A stretch of 64,000 nt of DNA. Source: Butyrivibrio sp. XPD2002 (GTDB taxonomy: Bacteria > Bacillota > Clostridia > Lachnospirales > Lachnospiraceae). The stretch lies in the NCBI RefSeq assembly GCF_000423945.1, contig NZ_AUIY01000013.1, positions 1 through 64,000 on the forward strand. The letters are read 5' to 3'. Both the position numbers and the translations under genes were made by a program. The notes below the pieces were generated by a model, which saw nothing but the letters and a program-made list of their open reading frames with translations, made no database searches and was not told the DNA's origin. Positions 1 to 8,799 of this stretch are shown piece after piece; position 1 is the stretch's first letter, and the number at the start of each line of letters is the position of its first letter.

Positions 1-137
1 ATCAGCTTGTCAAAGTGCAGTTTGCTGATGAATTCCTTTATTAGGAGAAGACCAGCATCGGAGGATAAATCACCTCCGTCAAAATTTAATTTAAAACGCT
101 TATTGCTTTCTAAGGTTGTGTAATCTAAACTAGACAT
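1..137 (-). CDS. IS1380-family transposase, N-terminal part (cut by window edge)
   Basis: The reading frame starts at an ATG at 137 on the minus strand with an AGAGG ribosome binding site and runs off the left edge. The visible 45 residues contain the stretch FDGGDLSSDAGLLLIKEF, which resembles the conserved N-terminus of IS1380-type DDE transposases (DGG.LSSDAGL..). Only the start is present, so I cannot tell whether the element is intact. The roughly 190 bases to its right, before the ABC-F gene, would hold the element end and the ABC-F promoter, but I could not define a terminal inverted repeat. Family assignment rests on a short motif. Confidence 0.7.
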   Translation of the reverse strand, partial: MSSLDYTTLESNKRFKLNFDGGDLSSDAGLLLIKEFISKLHFDKL

Positions 138-330
138 ATGAAGCCTCTTTTTTGTTATGTTTTTGGATTCGACACCTAAAATTGTAACAGAATCGGGGCT
201 TTATTAATACCCCTAAGGCTTCACTTATTGGGTGAAAGCAATATGCAGTTTAAATGCAGTAACTATGCGGCTTTGTAATTAAGCCGTGAATAATTCAGGC
301 TATATTTACTGAAAAGAAAAGGTGTAACAT

Positions 331-1890
331 ATGAGTATTTTAAACGTAGAGCATCTCACCCATGGTTTTGGCGACAGAGCCATATTTGACGATGTTTCAT
401 TCAGACTCCTTAAGGGAGAGCATATCGGACTTGTCGGAGCAAACGGCGAAGGTAAGTCAACTTTCATGAATATAATCACCGGCAAGCTTATGCCGGATGA
501 GGGTAATATTGAGTGGTCCAAAAATGTAAAGGCAGGGTATCTTGATCAGCATGCAGTTCTGAAGGAAGGCATGACAATAAGAGATGTCCTTGCCTCTGCT
601 TATGAGCCCCTGTATGAGATGGAGCGCAGGATGAACGAAATCTGCGATTCCATGGGAGATGCTGATGAGAAGCAGCTTGAGGAGTACATGGAGGAGCTCG
701 GTACTATCCAGGATCTTCTTACAAATCACGATTTTTATCTCATTGATTCCAAAATTGATGAAGTTTCAAGGGCTCTGGGATTTTTGGAGCTGGGACTGGA
801 CAGAGACGTTACTGAATTGTCCGGTGGACAGAGAACCAAGATCCTTCTTGCGAAGCTCCTTTTGGAAAAACCGGATATTCTGCTTCTGGACGAGCCTACG
901 AACTACCTTGATGCTGAGCATATCGTGTGGCTTACAAGATACCTTCAGGAGTATGAAAATGCCTTTATTCTCATATCCCATGATATTCCGTTCCTTAACA
1001 GCGTGGTAAATATCATTTATCACATGGATGGTACAACACACAGTCTCGAGAGATACGTAGGTGACTATGACAAGTTCATGGAAGTCTATGAAATGAAAAA
1101 AGCCCAGAGAGAGGCTGCTTATAACAGACAACAGCAGGAAATTGCAGACCTTAAGGACTTCGTTGCAAGAAATAAGGCAAGAGTTGCCACCAGGAACATG
1201 GCTATGGCAAGGCAGAAAAAGCTCGATAACATGGAAATTATCGAGAAGATACAGGAAAAGCCGAAGCCGGAATTCTATTTCAAGACAGCAAGAACACCCG
1301 GAAAGGTTCTTTTTGAGACAAAGGACCTGGTTATTGGATATGATGAGCCGCTTTCAAGCCCCTTAAATCTCATGATTGAGAGAAATTCCTTCATCGTGCT
1401 CAAGGGAGCCAACGGAATCGGTAAAACAACACTGCTTAAGAGCCTCCTTGGAATAATTCCTTCAATATCCGGTTGGGTACAGAGAGGAGAGCATGTTGAA
1501 ATAGGATATTTCGAGCAGGAGATGTCTCCCGATATCGAGACCACCTGTCTTGAGGAGATATGGAACGAATTCCCGTCCTTCTCACAGTACGAGGTTCGCT
1601 CAGCTCTTGCAAAATGCGGACTTACTACCAAGCATATAGAGAGTAAGTGTAAGGTACTTTCCGGAGGAGAACAGGCTAAGGTAAGACTTTGCAAGCTTAT
1701 GAACAGGGAATCAAACATACTTGTACTCGATGAGCCTACAAACCATCTGGATGTCGATGCTAAGGATGAGCTTCACAGAGCTTTGAAAGAGTATAAGGGA
1801 ACGGTTATCATGGTATGCCATGAACCTGATTTTTATGAGGATCTGGCTACAGAAGTAATAGATTGTACAAAATGGACTACAAAAATCTAA
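331..1890 (+). CDS. ABC-F family ATPase (ribosome-associated, YkpA/YbiT-like)
   Basis: A 519-residue soluble protein with two ABC ATPase domains in tandem and no membrane segment, as in the ABC-F family of translation factors. Domain 1 has Walker A GANGEGKST near residue 37 and signature LSGGQ near 165. Domain 2 has GANGIGKTT near 363 and LSGGEQ near 450. Both have Walker B LDEPTN. The charged linker between them (about 245-330) is the usual inter-domain helix region. These proteins bind the ribosomal E site and relieve stalling or drug binding; whether this one gives resistance cannot be read from sequence. Start is an ATG after AAAAGG. The gene stands alone and ends in a strong shared terminator. 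Confidence 0.9.
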   Translation: MSILNVEHLTHGFGDRAIFDDVSFRLLKGEHIGLVGANGEGKSTFMNIITGKLMPDEGNIEWSKNVKAGYLDQHAVLKEGMTIRDVLASAYEPLYEMERRMNEICDSMGDADEKQLEEYMEELGTIQDLLTNHDFYLIDSKIDEVSRALGFLELGLDRDVTELSGGQRTKILLAKLLLEKPDILLLDEPTNYLDAEHIVWLTRYLQEYENAFILISHDIPFLNSVVNIIYHMDGTTHSLERYVGDYDKFMEVYEMKKAQREAAYNRQQQEIADLKDFVARNKARVATRNMAMARQKKLDNMEIIEKIQEKPKPEFYFKTARTPGKVLFETKDLVIGYDEPLSSPLNLMIERNSFIVLKGANGIGKTTLLKSLLGIIPSISGWVQRGEHVEIGYFEQEMSPDIETTCLEEIWNEFPSFSQYEVRSALAKCGLTTKHIESKCKVLSGGEQAKVRLCKLMNRESNILVLDEPTNHLDVDAKDELHRALKEYKGTVIMVCHEPDFYEDLATEVIDCTKWTTKI

Positions 1891-1900
1891 AGAAATCGCA

Positions 1901-1930
1901 AAAAATGACGGCTTTCGCCGTCATTTTTTG
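1901..1930. terminator. Bidirectional intrinsic terminator
   Basis: A perfect 12-bp stem (1901-1912 with 1917-1928, TTTC loop) carries A and T tracts on the two sides. It lies between the converging ABC-F and xylanase genes and can end transcripts from both. Confidence 0.9.
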
Positions 1931-1960
1931 ATTAATAAGAAAGGGATTAGAAAATGGCTA

Positions 1961-3301
1961 TTATCTGGATTTAAGTACATCAACAATTTTCTTAAAGGCC
2001 GGCTTGGGGCTGTAATTTTCATCGAAAAGCCTGGAATTGGTGCCATCGCCTTCACGATAATGATCTACAAGGCCAAATACTGTGACGTTTGTTATGTTTG
2101 CGGGGCCTCCGCCCTGTGTATCCATGTCGCAGAGGAGATTGAAGATCTCTTCGTATTTATCGGCCTGCTTTTGGAACATGTCATCGTTTTCCTTGTCAAC
2201 GCCGACAGATAATTCTGTCACCTGTATCTCAAGACCAAGCTCAGAGAACTTCTCTATAGCGGTTCGGATATCCTTGATCGGAGGATAGTCGATACCCCAG
2301 TAGCCCTGCATTCCGATGCCGTCGATCAGGCCCTTTTCATTAAGTGACTCGCAAAGAGTATAGATACCCTCTGTCTTAGGTGCCTGATAGGTGTTGTAGT
2401 CGTTGTAGAAGAGCTTAACATCGCTGTCAGCATATTTTCTTGCATAGGTAAATGCCATTTCCACATAGTCCTGGCCTATGGTCTCAAACCAGGGATTAGG
2501 TGCGTTTTCAATCTTTGTTCTGCATTTGAAGGGGCTGTCCGGATCCGCGCTGTCGGGATCAACTGCTTCGTTCACAACATCCCAGCAATAAATAACACCG
2601 GGATATTCCTCCTGAACATGGGTAAGGAGCTGCTTAATATAGCTCTCCATGCGCATCAGCATGGTGTCTTTGTCTACGTATTCTCCATCATCAACATAGC
2701 CTTCCCTGAAGAACCATTCAGGGGCCTGAGTATGCCAAACAAGGGTGTGACCACGCATTTTCAAGCCGTTTTCACTGCACCATTTCAGGGTGGGATCGAT
2801 AGAAGCAAATGAGAGAGCAGGCTCCCCGTTGCCGCTATTTAAGCTTTCAATTGAACCGGCTTGGTCAAGGATATAGCAGCTTTTCATAAGGTTTGTCATT
2901 GTGCAGCTGTTGAACTGTTCCTTGGCAAGCTCCATATATTCAGGAATGTTGAGTGTCTGATTCTCCAGTGTGCTGCCGTTTATGCCGACGCCAAAGGTGA
3001 AGTAATCAGCACTCAGATCCTTAAGTACTGCATCAGCGTATTCATCGTCTGCGGCGGAAGTATCGTCATTGTCCTCTTCAGAAGAAACGGAAGTAGTGCC
3101 ATTGTCTTCTTCTGTTGGAGTGACTTCTTCCTCTACGGAAGCGCTTTGTTCGGTGTCAACGGAAGAATTTTCTTCTGCTGAAACAGTGCTTTCGACGCTT
3201 GTGCTCTCAGAACTGGAAGTGTCTGCCGCAGGGGGATTGCTTCCACAGCCGGCAAGTAACGATAACGCGATAATACCACTTAGTAATTTAGCTTTTTTCA
3301 T
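1961..3301 (-). CDS. Lipoprotein endo-1,4-beta-xylanase, GH10
   Basis: A 446-residue secreted enzyme that cleaves internal beta-1,4 bonds of xylan. Residues 1-19 form a lipoprotein signal with lipobox LAGC (Cys19), followed by a Ser/Glu/Asp-rich linker to about 85. The GH10 barrel fills the rest. The acid/base Glu is E245 in DVVNEAVD and the nucleophile E363 in VTELSVG; HTLVWH near 185 is a typical GH10 substrate-site motif. No carbohydrate-binding module is seen. The ATG follows AAAGGAT. The 429-nt structured element begins only about 24 bp upstream, so the native promoter may have been displaced. A CE1-type esterase at 41.6 kb is a plausible functional partner. Confidence 0.95.
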   Translation of the reverse strand: MKKAKLLSGIIALSLLAGCGSNPPAADTSSSESTSVESTVSAEENSSVDTEQSASVEEEVTPTEEDNGTTSVSSEEDNDDTSAADDEYADAVLKDLSADYFTFGVGINGSTLENQTLNIPEYMELAKEQFNSCTMTNLMKSCYILDQAGSIESLNSGNGEPALSFASIDPTLKWCSENGLKMRGHTLVWHTQAPEWFFREGYVDDGEYVDKDTMLMRMESYIKQLLTHVQEEYPGVIYCWDVVNEAVDPDSADPDSPFKCRTKIENAPNPWFETIGQDYVEMAFTYARKYADSDVKLFYNDYNTYQAPKTEGIYTLCESLNEKGLIDGIGMQGYWGIDYPPIKDIRTAIEKFSELGLEIQVTELSVGVDKENDDMFQKQADKYEEIFNLLCDMDTQGGGPANITNVTVFGLVDHYREGDGTNSRLFDENYSPKPAFKKIVDVLKSR

Positions 3302-3324
3302 AAATATAATCCTTTCGGTTTCGT

Positions 3325-3753
3325 AGGCAGAAACCCACTGCCCTTGGGCGGTGGGAGGAGCCTTGTAAATTGTTATCCAAGAACATACATGCTATAATGT
3401 ACTCAACAGCAAGTTTTACGAGAAAACCGTTAGGTGCGCTGTTCACCAAAGGCACTCTTTGTACATTGGCAAGTATATATGAGGTTGTAACACATAAGTC
3501 TTGGTGTTACGTAAAATATACTCAAGCATTAGCGTTTACTGTACTGCATGGGAATATATTATCCGTGAGGTTAATATATAGAGTACCTGATACAGTTACA
3601 GATAAGCATGTCTTGTCTGTAAGGGGCGGTGTCAACCGTCCCATGATGCGACCCCACGGAAGTCTCACCGACAAAATGTAGGAGTTATTGCAACGAACTA
3701 CAAGGGAGTCGCAAGCCACGTACCTTTAGGTGCGTGGTAGTTGACGTCTGCCT
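3325..3753. other. Hairpin-rich non-coding element, possible IS200/IS605-type miniature element or large RNA
   Basis: No credible protein gene occurs in the 3302-4006 gap. A 7-bp inverted repeat (AGGCAGA 3325-3331, TCTGCCT 3747-3753) encloses a series of hairpins: CCCACTGCCC/GGGCGGTGGG (3334-3355), GTAACAC/GTGTTAC, TTACAGA/TCTGTAA, CGGT/ACCG inside GGGG/CCCC, and CCACGTACCT/AGGTGCGTGG (3716-3737). The last hairpin followed by TAGTTGAC resembles the right end and guide-RNA tail of IS200/IS605 elements. No transposase or TnpB is present. The hairpins are seen directly; identity is inference. Confidence 0.45.
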
Positions 3754-3906
3754 CCGGTATTTAGTTTTTGTAAAAATATCTCTGATTAAACTAATATAGC
3801 CGTAAAACGGGCGCGGCTTCTACTCAGTAATTGTTGAGTTTGGGGAGTATATTGCTGAGATATAGCATATGAAGTTATAGAAGAGTTTACGAATACATAT
3901 AAAGAA

Positions 3907-3938
3907 GAACAGAGCTGGATAGGGGGCCAGCTCTGTTC
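3907..3938 (-). terminator. Intrinsic terminator of the PspC operon
   Basis: A 12-bp stem GAACAGAGCTGG/CCAGCTCTGTTC with an 8-nt loop, followed on the minus strand by a T-rich tract (TTCTTCTTT). It lies about 70 bp after the small membrane protein gene. Confidence 0.7.
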
Positions 3939-4006
3939 AATGGATGTAACTATATCAAATATTAGGTTGTTTGCTTTATATAATTATCAACAATATCATT
4001 ATTCGT

Positions 4007-4246
4007 TTATATTATATTCAGTGATTCATCGGTCTTATTTGCTTTAGATGCCTTAGTTTTCCGATTTTCCTGCATAACTCGCTTAATATTCTCCATAATC
4101 GGGAATGTATAGAACATTCCTATGAAAGTAAGGCATATGCATTCGCACATCAGCATCATGTTAGCTTCGCTGGCAGCTTCCCAAGTAAGCAATACACCGA
4201 TTATCATTGCTCCCATGCCTGCGAATTTCTTTAGCTTTTTGTTCAT
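4007..4246 (-). CDS. Small two-helix membrane protein
   Basis: I do not recognise this 79-residue protein. It has two hydrophobic segments (about residues 8-25 and 28-46) and a basic, Lys-rich tail ending in a Ser/Asn-rich stretch. The start is set at the ATG at 4246, with AGAGGTGAT just upstream. The longer open frame is rejected because its extension reads through the preceding gene in another frame. It follows the PspC-domain gene by 52 bp, with a hairpin (4270-4288) between them that has no T tract and may process or modulate the transcript. A small accessory of the envelope-stress protein is possible but unproven. Confidence 0.6.
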   Translation of the reverse strand: MNKKLKKFAGMGAMIIGVLLTWEAASEANMMLMCECICLTFIGMFYTFPIMENIKRVMQENRKTKASKANKTDESLNII

Positions 4247-4298
4247 GCCTATCACCTCTTTCGAAAGTCCCGGGATCAAGGATCCCGGAATATCCAGG

Positions 4299-4610
4299 TC
4301 AGATTTTGAAACCTCTGACCTCTTCGTCATTAGAATCAGGCTTAAAACCAACGGGTTCATCTGATTCATATACATTATTTGCCGAGTAACTGTTTGTTTC
4401 TGCGTAGGTTGAGCTATTTTCATCATTTTCAGGCTCATCCATTATTATTGCAGCCAGGAAATACGGAAGAATTCCTATTCCTGTAAACACAAGAAGTAAT
4501 GCGTATATAATTCTGACCACGGTAGGATCCATATCAAAATATTCTGCGATTCCTCCGCATACGCCGCACACCTTTTTATCATTGCTCTTACGAAGCTTTT
4601 TTCCACTCAT
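4299..4610 (-). CDS. PspC-domain envelope stress protein
   Basis: A 103-residue protein with the PspC domain at its N-terminus: KKLRKS, CGVCGGIAEYF and DPTVVRIIYALL are the family's hallmark blocks. A hydrophobic hairpin at about 35-60 is followed by a hydrophilic, acidic tail. PspC proteins sit in the cytoplasmic membrane and sense or buffer envelope stress. The start at 4610 has GAGGAAAG five bases upstream, which is better than the ATG five codons earlier. First gene of a probable two-gene operon with the small membrane protein. Confidence 0.88.
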   Translation of the reverse strand: MSGKKLRKSNDKKVCGVCGGIAEYFDMDPTVVRIIYALLLVFTGIGILPYFLAAIIMDEPENDENSSTYAETNSYSANNVYESDEPVGFKPDSNDEEVRGFKI

Positions 4611-4858
4611 AACCACTTTCCTCACTTTCTTTTAAAAGCAGCTCCTGTTTATAAAACGATTGTAGGACTAAAAAGTCTTCACATAAATGTTTCATTAAGC
4701 AAAAACGCCATTCTTATTTTTCTTTTGCAGCGTATATGTCGACTTCCTGAACGTATATTATCAGCCTATAGAAAAAACAGGCCCCATCACACGGATAATG
4801 ACCTGCTTTGCACTGATTCTGCCTTTTATAAGTGGCTATTGCCTTAAAAGATATGGAT

Positions 4859-5149
4859 TTACGCTGAAACGGCTGCAGTTTCTTCCTGCTGCTCACCATT
4901 TTCAATATCAATTACCTCGGCAACATTATCTTCAGCCTTTGTATTCTGTGGATATGTTTTTATGCCCTCCCTGAAGGAACGAACAGCGAAGGATGACTCA
5001 TATCCGCATTTTTTACACAAAGCGCGTACCTTTTTAGAAACGGTTTTAACGTCCTTGCTATCATATACGATAACTGAGGGATACTGTGCTCCCTGCTCAC
5101 ATACATAGCCTTCATCAAGAAGGAGCTTTTCAAATTCTGTCTTAGTCAA
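4859..5149 (-). CDS. Hypothetical small protein with a CxxC pair
   Basis: Unrecognised 96-residue protein. A Lys-rich folded half contains one CKKCGY pair near residue 47, which could be half of a zinc site; the C-terminal 30 residues are acidic and Ala-rich. A TTG at 5149 with AGGAAGG seven bases upstream is preferred over the TTG two codons earlier, which sits one base from that ribosome binding site. Stand-alone on the minus strand. The 248 bases between it and the PspC start hold nothing I can call. Confidence 0.6.
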   Translation of the reverse strand: MTKTEFEKLLLDEGYVCEQGAQYPSVIVYDSKDVKTVSKKVRALCKKCGYESSFAVRSFREGIKTYPQNTKAEDNVAEVIDIENGEQQEETAAVSA

Positions 5150-5322
5150 TCTCAAACCTTCCTTTTACTTTTAGTCACGAATTGGAATTATATCACAATT
5201 TTTCATGAAAAGCATATATAAAAATATTCATACTTAGTACACATTTTTCTGCTATGTTAATTATGTTCTTATACGAGCACGTATCTGCGTGTATCACGTT
5301 ATAAAAATGGGAGGTAGAATCA

Positions 5323-5658
5323 ATGAGTCAGGAAAAAGTTGACGCGTACAAGAAAGAGAAAAAGGGGAGAAAGGCAAGACTTGCCAAGCAGAAACGCAAT
5401 AAGATGATCGCGAAGATCGTAAGTCTGGTAGTGCTTGTGGCGGTTTGTGGCTTCGCCGGATGGAGAGTATATGCATCCAAGCATCCTGCACAGGTAGCAG
5501 CTACAGAGATAACTGATGAGGCAACTCCTACAGCAGATGAGCCTATTGAGGTAGAGGCTGAAGGTGATGATGCTACAGAAGCAACAGATGAGACTGCTAC
5601 AGATGATGCAGCTGAGGATAGTGCAGAGACAGACGCATCTACAGAATCTAACGATTAA
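5323..5658 (+). CDS. Single-pass membrane protein with acidic tail
   Basis: Unrecognised 111-residue protein. A very basic N-terminus (Lys/Arg-rich, 1-30) precedes one transmembrane helix (about 31-48), then an Ala/Thr/Glu/Asp-rich tail to the end. The basic N-terminus predicts that the acidic tail is outside the cell. The low-complexity tail resembles the linkers of lipoproteins in this window, but no folded domain follows. Start is an ATG with GGGAGGT. It has its own terminator. Confidence 0.65.
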   Translation: MSQEKVDAYKKEKKGRKARLAKQKRNKMIAKIVSLVVLVAVCGFAGWRVYASKHPAQVAATEITDEATPTADEPIEVEAEGDDATEATDETATDDAAEDSAETDASTESND

Positions 5659-5665
5659 TATACTG

Positions 5666-5703
5666 GCTTCAGGGCGCTATATGGCATCCTGAAGCTTTTT
5701 TTG
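5666..5703 (+). terminator. Intrinsic terminator
   Basis: Stem GCTTCAGG/CCTGAAGC (5666-5673 with 5688-5695) followed by eight T. It closes the preceding single gene. Confidence 0.9.
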
Positions 5704-5749
5704 TTATCCTTAATATATAAACATGTTGTTATTCTGAAAGGGGGCAGAT

Positions 5750-5917
5750 ATGGCAGTTTATAGATGCAGAGCATGCGGATACATTTTTGATGAGGAAAAA
5801 GAGGGCAAAAGCATACGTGACATAGATGTATGCCCGAGGTGCAAGCAGCCTGACGACAGGTTTGTTCTTGTTGAGGAAGAATCTTCTCAGGGAATTGGAG
5901 ATACAAATGAAAAGTGA
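5750..5917 (+). CDS. Rubredoxin-like zinc-ribbon protein
   Basis: A 55-residue protein with two Cys pairs, CRACG (6-10) and CPRC (28-31), in the spacing of a rubredoxin-type zinc ribbon. Between them is a short acidic/basic loop and after them a Glu-rich tail. True rubredoxins have CxxCG...CPxCG; here the second pair lacks the Gly, so a zinc ribbon is as likely as an iron site. ATG follows AAAGGGGG. The stop codon lies inside its own terminator hairpin. Confidence 0.75.
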   Translation: MAVYRCRACGYIFDEEKEGKSIRDIDVCPRCKQPDDRFVLVEEESSQGIGDTNEK

Positions 5918-5948
5918 TGGAATTGCAGTATGCAGTTCCATCACTTTT
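5910..5948 (+). terminator. Terminator overlapping the zinc-ribbon stop codon
   Basis: A 13-bp perfect stem (AAAAGTGATGGAA 5910-5922 with 5936-5948) ends in TTTT and continues AT-rich. The 5' arm contains the stop codon of the upstream gene. Confidence 0.8.
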
Positions 5949-6024
5949 ATAGTTTTAATATGTTTTTGCGGAGCTAATCCTGTTATTATGACAGGCATCC
6001 GTAAGCCACAGCACGCATTCTGAG

Positions 6025-6231
6025 GTGATGATAAAGCTCCAGATTGGGCTGGCGGACGTATTGTTCCTGTGGATCGCCTCTGTTCCCCTTGGTATACTGG
6101 CAGGTCTTATATGGCATCTGCCGGCATTCTGGGTATATTTTTTCATAAAAATAGATCAGATTATCAAGTGTGTATGGTGCGTACTTCGCCTTAGAAGCGG
6201 CAAGTGGATCAAGGCCATAAAGGGCGCATGA
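6025..6231 (+). pseudogene. MATE efflux transporter, C-terminal remnant
   Basis: The frame encodes the last ~65 residues of a MATE/DinF-type transporter: VPLGILAG, HLPAFWVYFFIK, DQIIKC and SGKWIK match the usual end of this family, whose full length is about 450. No upstream MATE sequence is present, because the zinc-ribbon gene and its terminator precede it. An ATG with GAGGTG happens to be available, so a 68-residue peptide could be made, but it would hold only one or two helices. Neither complete MATE gene in this window (52.7 and 58.1 kb) has the same C-terminus. Confidence 0.7.
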
Positions 6232-6332
6232 GGTCTTGGCTTCGAGAATAAAACTTGATAAAAAGCCTGTTTCAGCTTAAAATCAAAATAAGTTTTCATA
6301 GACAATGCACCGATGAGAAAAAGGGGGTTCTT

Positions 6333-6782
6333 ATGAGGGCACTTGTTGTTATCGATATGCAGGAAAAGTATATGGATAGATATGATGACGGACTTGTGGA
6401 GAATATCAACAAAAAGATTAAGCTTGCCCACGAGGAAGAGGATGTCTCTATCGTATACGTGAAAAATGTGGGAGTGACGGGTAATAATACCGGATACGAG
6501 CTCACTGATGACCTGCTTCTGGTTTCAGATCTGGTTTTTGAAAAGAGAAGGCCAAGCGCTTTCTCGTCCAAAGAATTTGCTCACAAGATAAAGTCGCTCA
6601 AAACAACAGAGCTTGAGCTTATAGGAATAGATGGCTCATCCTGCGTGGCGAAAACCGCTATGGATGCTTTAAAACTGGGTTATAAGACAGAAATAGTAAG
6701 GGCCTGTGTCGGCGCACGCAATGACAAGGTGTATGAAAAAACGCTGAAAAAGCTTGAAGATGCAGGTGTAAGGATTTTATAA
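6333..6782 (+). CDS. Cysteine hydrolase, isochorismatase/nicotinamidase superfamily
   Basis: A compact 149-residue hydrolase. The catalytic triad candidates are D8 (VVIDMQ), K71 in the EKRRPSAF block and C104 in DGSSCVAKTA. The substrate, possibly an amide such as nicotinamide or a ureido compound, cannot be inferred; nicotinamidases are usually longer. The start at 6333 has a Gly-rich ribosome binding site (AAGGGGG); the upstream in-frame ATG lacks one. Single-gene unit with a good terminator. Confidence 0.85.
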   Translation: MRALVVIDMQEKYMDRYDDGLVENINKKIKLAHEEEDVSIVYVKNVGVTGNNTGYELTDDLLLVSDLVFEKRRPSAFSSKEFAHKIKSLKTTELELIGIDGSSCVAKTAMDALKLGYKTEIVRACVGARNDKVYEKTLKKLEDAGVRIL

Positions 6783-6810
6783 AGAAAAACATAATATTGC
6801 GAGTATCCAG

Positions 6811-6845
6811 GCGGTTTGCAGTCTCTGATTGTAAACCGCTTTTTA
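6811..6845 (+). terminator. Intrinsic terminator
   Basis: Stem GCGGTTTGCA/TGTAAACCGC (one wobble pair) with a 9-nt loop, then six T. It ends the cysteine hydrolase transcript. Confidence 0.85.
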
Positions 6846-6919
6846 TATGGATATAATATATAATGCTTTGGCTGAAAATTAGATAAAGCATGGAAGTATT
6901 GTATTTTAGGGAACCAGAG

Positions 6920-8308
6920 ATGATAAGGAAAGTAATTGAGTATTTTAAAGAAGGAGGCCCCGTAGGAAATATTTTAGCGGGCCTTATTTATATATGTGCC
7001 TGGGGAGTGCGATGGGTAATAACGATGCTTTTGGGGATGGCTGCAGGGCTTGGGCTAACGCTTTGGTCCCAGAATTCCTCCTTAATAGGGCTTGCGTGTA
7101 CCGTTGGTATAGGTATAAGTTTTGTTATTTCATTTTCGATACGGTTGGATGGTCCACTGGGCTTTTTAAACGTAGATGCGCTGCTCCATGATCCCAAGGA
7201 AGCCCGCAGGAAGGTGAAGAAGCCTGATAAGTTCAGCGATCTGCCGCATTTTGAAAAGATGCTTAAAAAAGATCAGGTCATGAATATAGTTAATAGCTCG
7301 CAGTTTTCACCATATAAAACAAAAGACGGAAAAGAGCTGAAGCATATTACGGTCAGTGAGGATGATAAGTGGATATGCATGTTTGGCGGTTATATGCCTG
7401 TGGATCTTATTTGCGGCTATAATCGCAAGAAAAACGTTATATATACCATAGATGGGGGCATGATAGGACTTCCCTTAAGGGCTAAGTATTTTGGCGTAAA
7501 GAACGAGATTGATGCATTTTTCAAGGATAGAGGCGTTTACTATACCGATATGCCAAGGAAAGCCGATGAAAAGTTCGATAAAGCCTTTCAGAGACCAGAT
7601 GATGTGCTTGATAAGGCTGACTTTAGCAGACTTCGTTACCTCTGGGAGAAGGCGAATGCTTCTGATAAGGACGGATATTTAAGGAATAAGCAAAGCGGGT
7701 ATAGATACATTCCCATTTTTAATAAAACAGAGATCAACAGGACTATTTTTGAGAGGGTTCTGTCGGATGTAGAGGTGGCAAAGACCGCAGATGCCATCAG
7801 GAAAAAGAAGGCTCCGTTATCGTCATTTTTGCACTTTACACAGTATAAAAATGAGTTTTGCGTGTGTAATGCTGTTGAGGTCATGAATACCCTCAGATAC
7901 CCCGCAAATGCAGACGGTATGAGTTTCCTGTTCAAGTGCATCAGAGACGTTGACGAGGCGTATTTTGGGCCTGCAGTGGATGTTTTAAAGACCTTCCCCA
8001 AGGGGAACCTTCACAAGAAGATCGAAGAGGAAGTGAAGAAGGCCTTCGAGAGCGGTGATGTGGTCCATGCTGCGGGAGTCATGTATCTTGCTAAAGAGAT
8101 TGACTACGAGATCGAATATGTGGAGGAAATGAAGAAAGCCCAGGCAGAGGCTGCAGAAAATGCAGGGAATGCGGAGGCCGCAGAAAGTACCGACCAGCCT
8201 GAAGCTAACGCAATTCCTAAATTCGATTATGATGAATATGATGCCTACGGAACCGAGGAGGTGCAGGGCTTTGAGGCCGGCGGGGTAGCATATCAGAAAA
8301 AGGTGTAG
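6920..8308 (+). CDS. Hypothetical membrane-anchored protein
   Basis: I do not recognise this ~460-residue protein. Two or three hydrophobic helices lie in the first ~70 residues (GNILAGLIYICAWGV, then a Gly-rich pair), followed by a long soluble, presumably cytoplasmic, region without a motif I can name. The last 60 residues are Ala/Glu/Asp-rich. The ATG at 6920 has AGGGAA seven bases upstream and is preferred; an ATG at 6890 would add ten residues but has no ribosome binding site. It stands alone between two convergent signals. Confidence 0.65.
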   Translation: MIRKVIEYFKEGGPVGNILAGLIYICAWGVRWVITMLLGMAAGLGLTLWSQNSSLIGLACTVGIGISFVISFSIRLDGPLGFLNVDALLHDPKEARRKVKKPDKFSDLPHFEKMLKKDQVMNIVNSSQFSPYKTKDGKELKHITVSEDDKWICMFGGYMPVDLICGYNRKKNVIYTIDGGMIGLPLRAKYFGVKNEIDAFFKDRGVYYTDMPRKADEKFDKAFQRPDDVLDKADFSRLRYLWEKANASDKDGYLRNKQSGYRYIPIFNKTEINRTIFERVLSDVEVAKTADAIRKKKAPLSSFLHFTQYKNEFCVCNAVEVMNTLRYPANADGMSFLFKCIRDVDEAYFGPAVDVLKTFPKGNLHKKIEEEVKKAFESGDVVHAAGVMYLAKEIDYEIEYVEEMKKAQAEAAENAGNAEAAESTDQPEANAIPKFDYDEYDAYGTEEVQGFEAGGVAYQKKV

Positions 8309-8318
8309 CTGAGTAACG

Positions 8319-8606
8319 TCAGATGGCCATTTTCCAATTGGTATTGGTCTTTGGGTCGTAGTAGAGTCTGACTACCCTTTTCGTATTAAAAACATATATC
8401 ATACATTCAAATATGAAGCCTGAATCGCAGACGAAAATGCCGTCCTCTGTGGTTCGGGCTCCTCTTTTTTCAGCCTCACGATAGCCCTTTATATTAAAGG
8501 TTTGGTATTCGCCGTCATCTGTCATAAACCTTATACGAATCGGGATTATGCTCCCGTCTGCCTTATGTGCGCATATAACATCAATATTTTCATAGATTTT
8601 GCTCAT
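8319..8606 (-). CDS. Conserved small hypothetical protein
   Basis: A 95-residue all-beta-looking protein (alternating hydrophobic pattern, blocks such as PIRIRFMTDDGEYQTF and VFNTKRVVRLYYDP). I recall similar small proteins in clostridia but know no function. ATG with GGAGGA upstream on the minus strand. It converges on the preceding membrane-protein gene (10-bp gap) and is divergent from the phosphofructokinase, with which it shares a 193-bp promoter region. Confidence 0.7.
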   Translation of the reverse strand: MSKIYENIDVICAHKADGSIIPIRIRFMTDDGEYQTFNIKGYREAEKRGARTTEDGIFVCDSGFIFECMIYVFNTKRVVRLYYDPKTNTNWKMAI

Positions 8607-8799
8607 GGTAAATCCTCCGATAGAACATACATTCGGTTATCTATATGATACTCCTTTCGAACTGGTGTTTCAATCGAACAAATTATTAATTAAAGTTGTA
8701 TTTTTTTTCTGAATAAAGTAGACTAATCCGGTCGGAAAAAATATATTGCCATGAGAAATGCGTGGCAATGAGGAGTAATCTATCAGGAGAGGTACAGTT

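Noticed and set aside
3370..3681. 103-codon ORF inside the hairpin-rich element
   Set aside because: No ribosome binding site, no family resemblance, and its codons are made of the hairpin arms.
4714..4911. Small ORF after the 4.9-kb hypothetical gene, and a plus-strand hydrophobic frame at about 4730-4870
   Set aside because: Neither has a start with a ribosome binding site, and both overlap the better-supported minus-strand gene.
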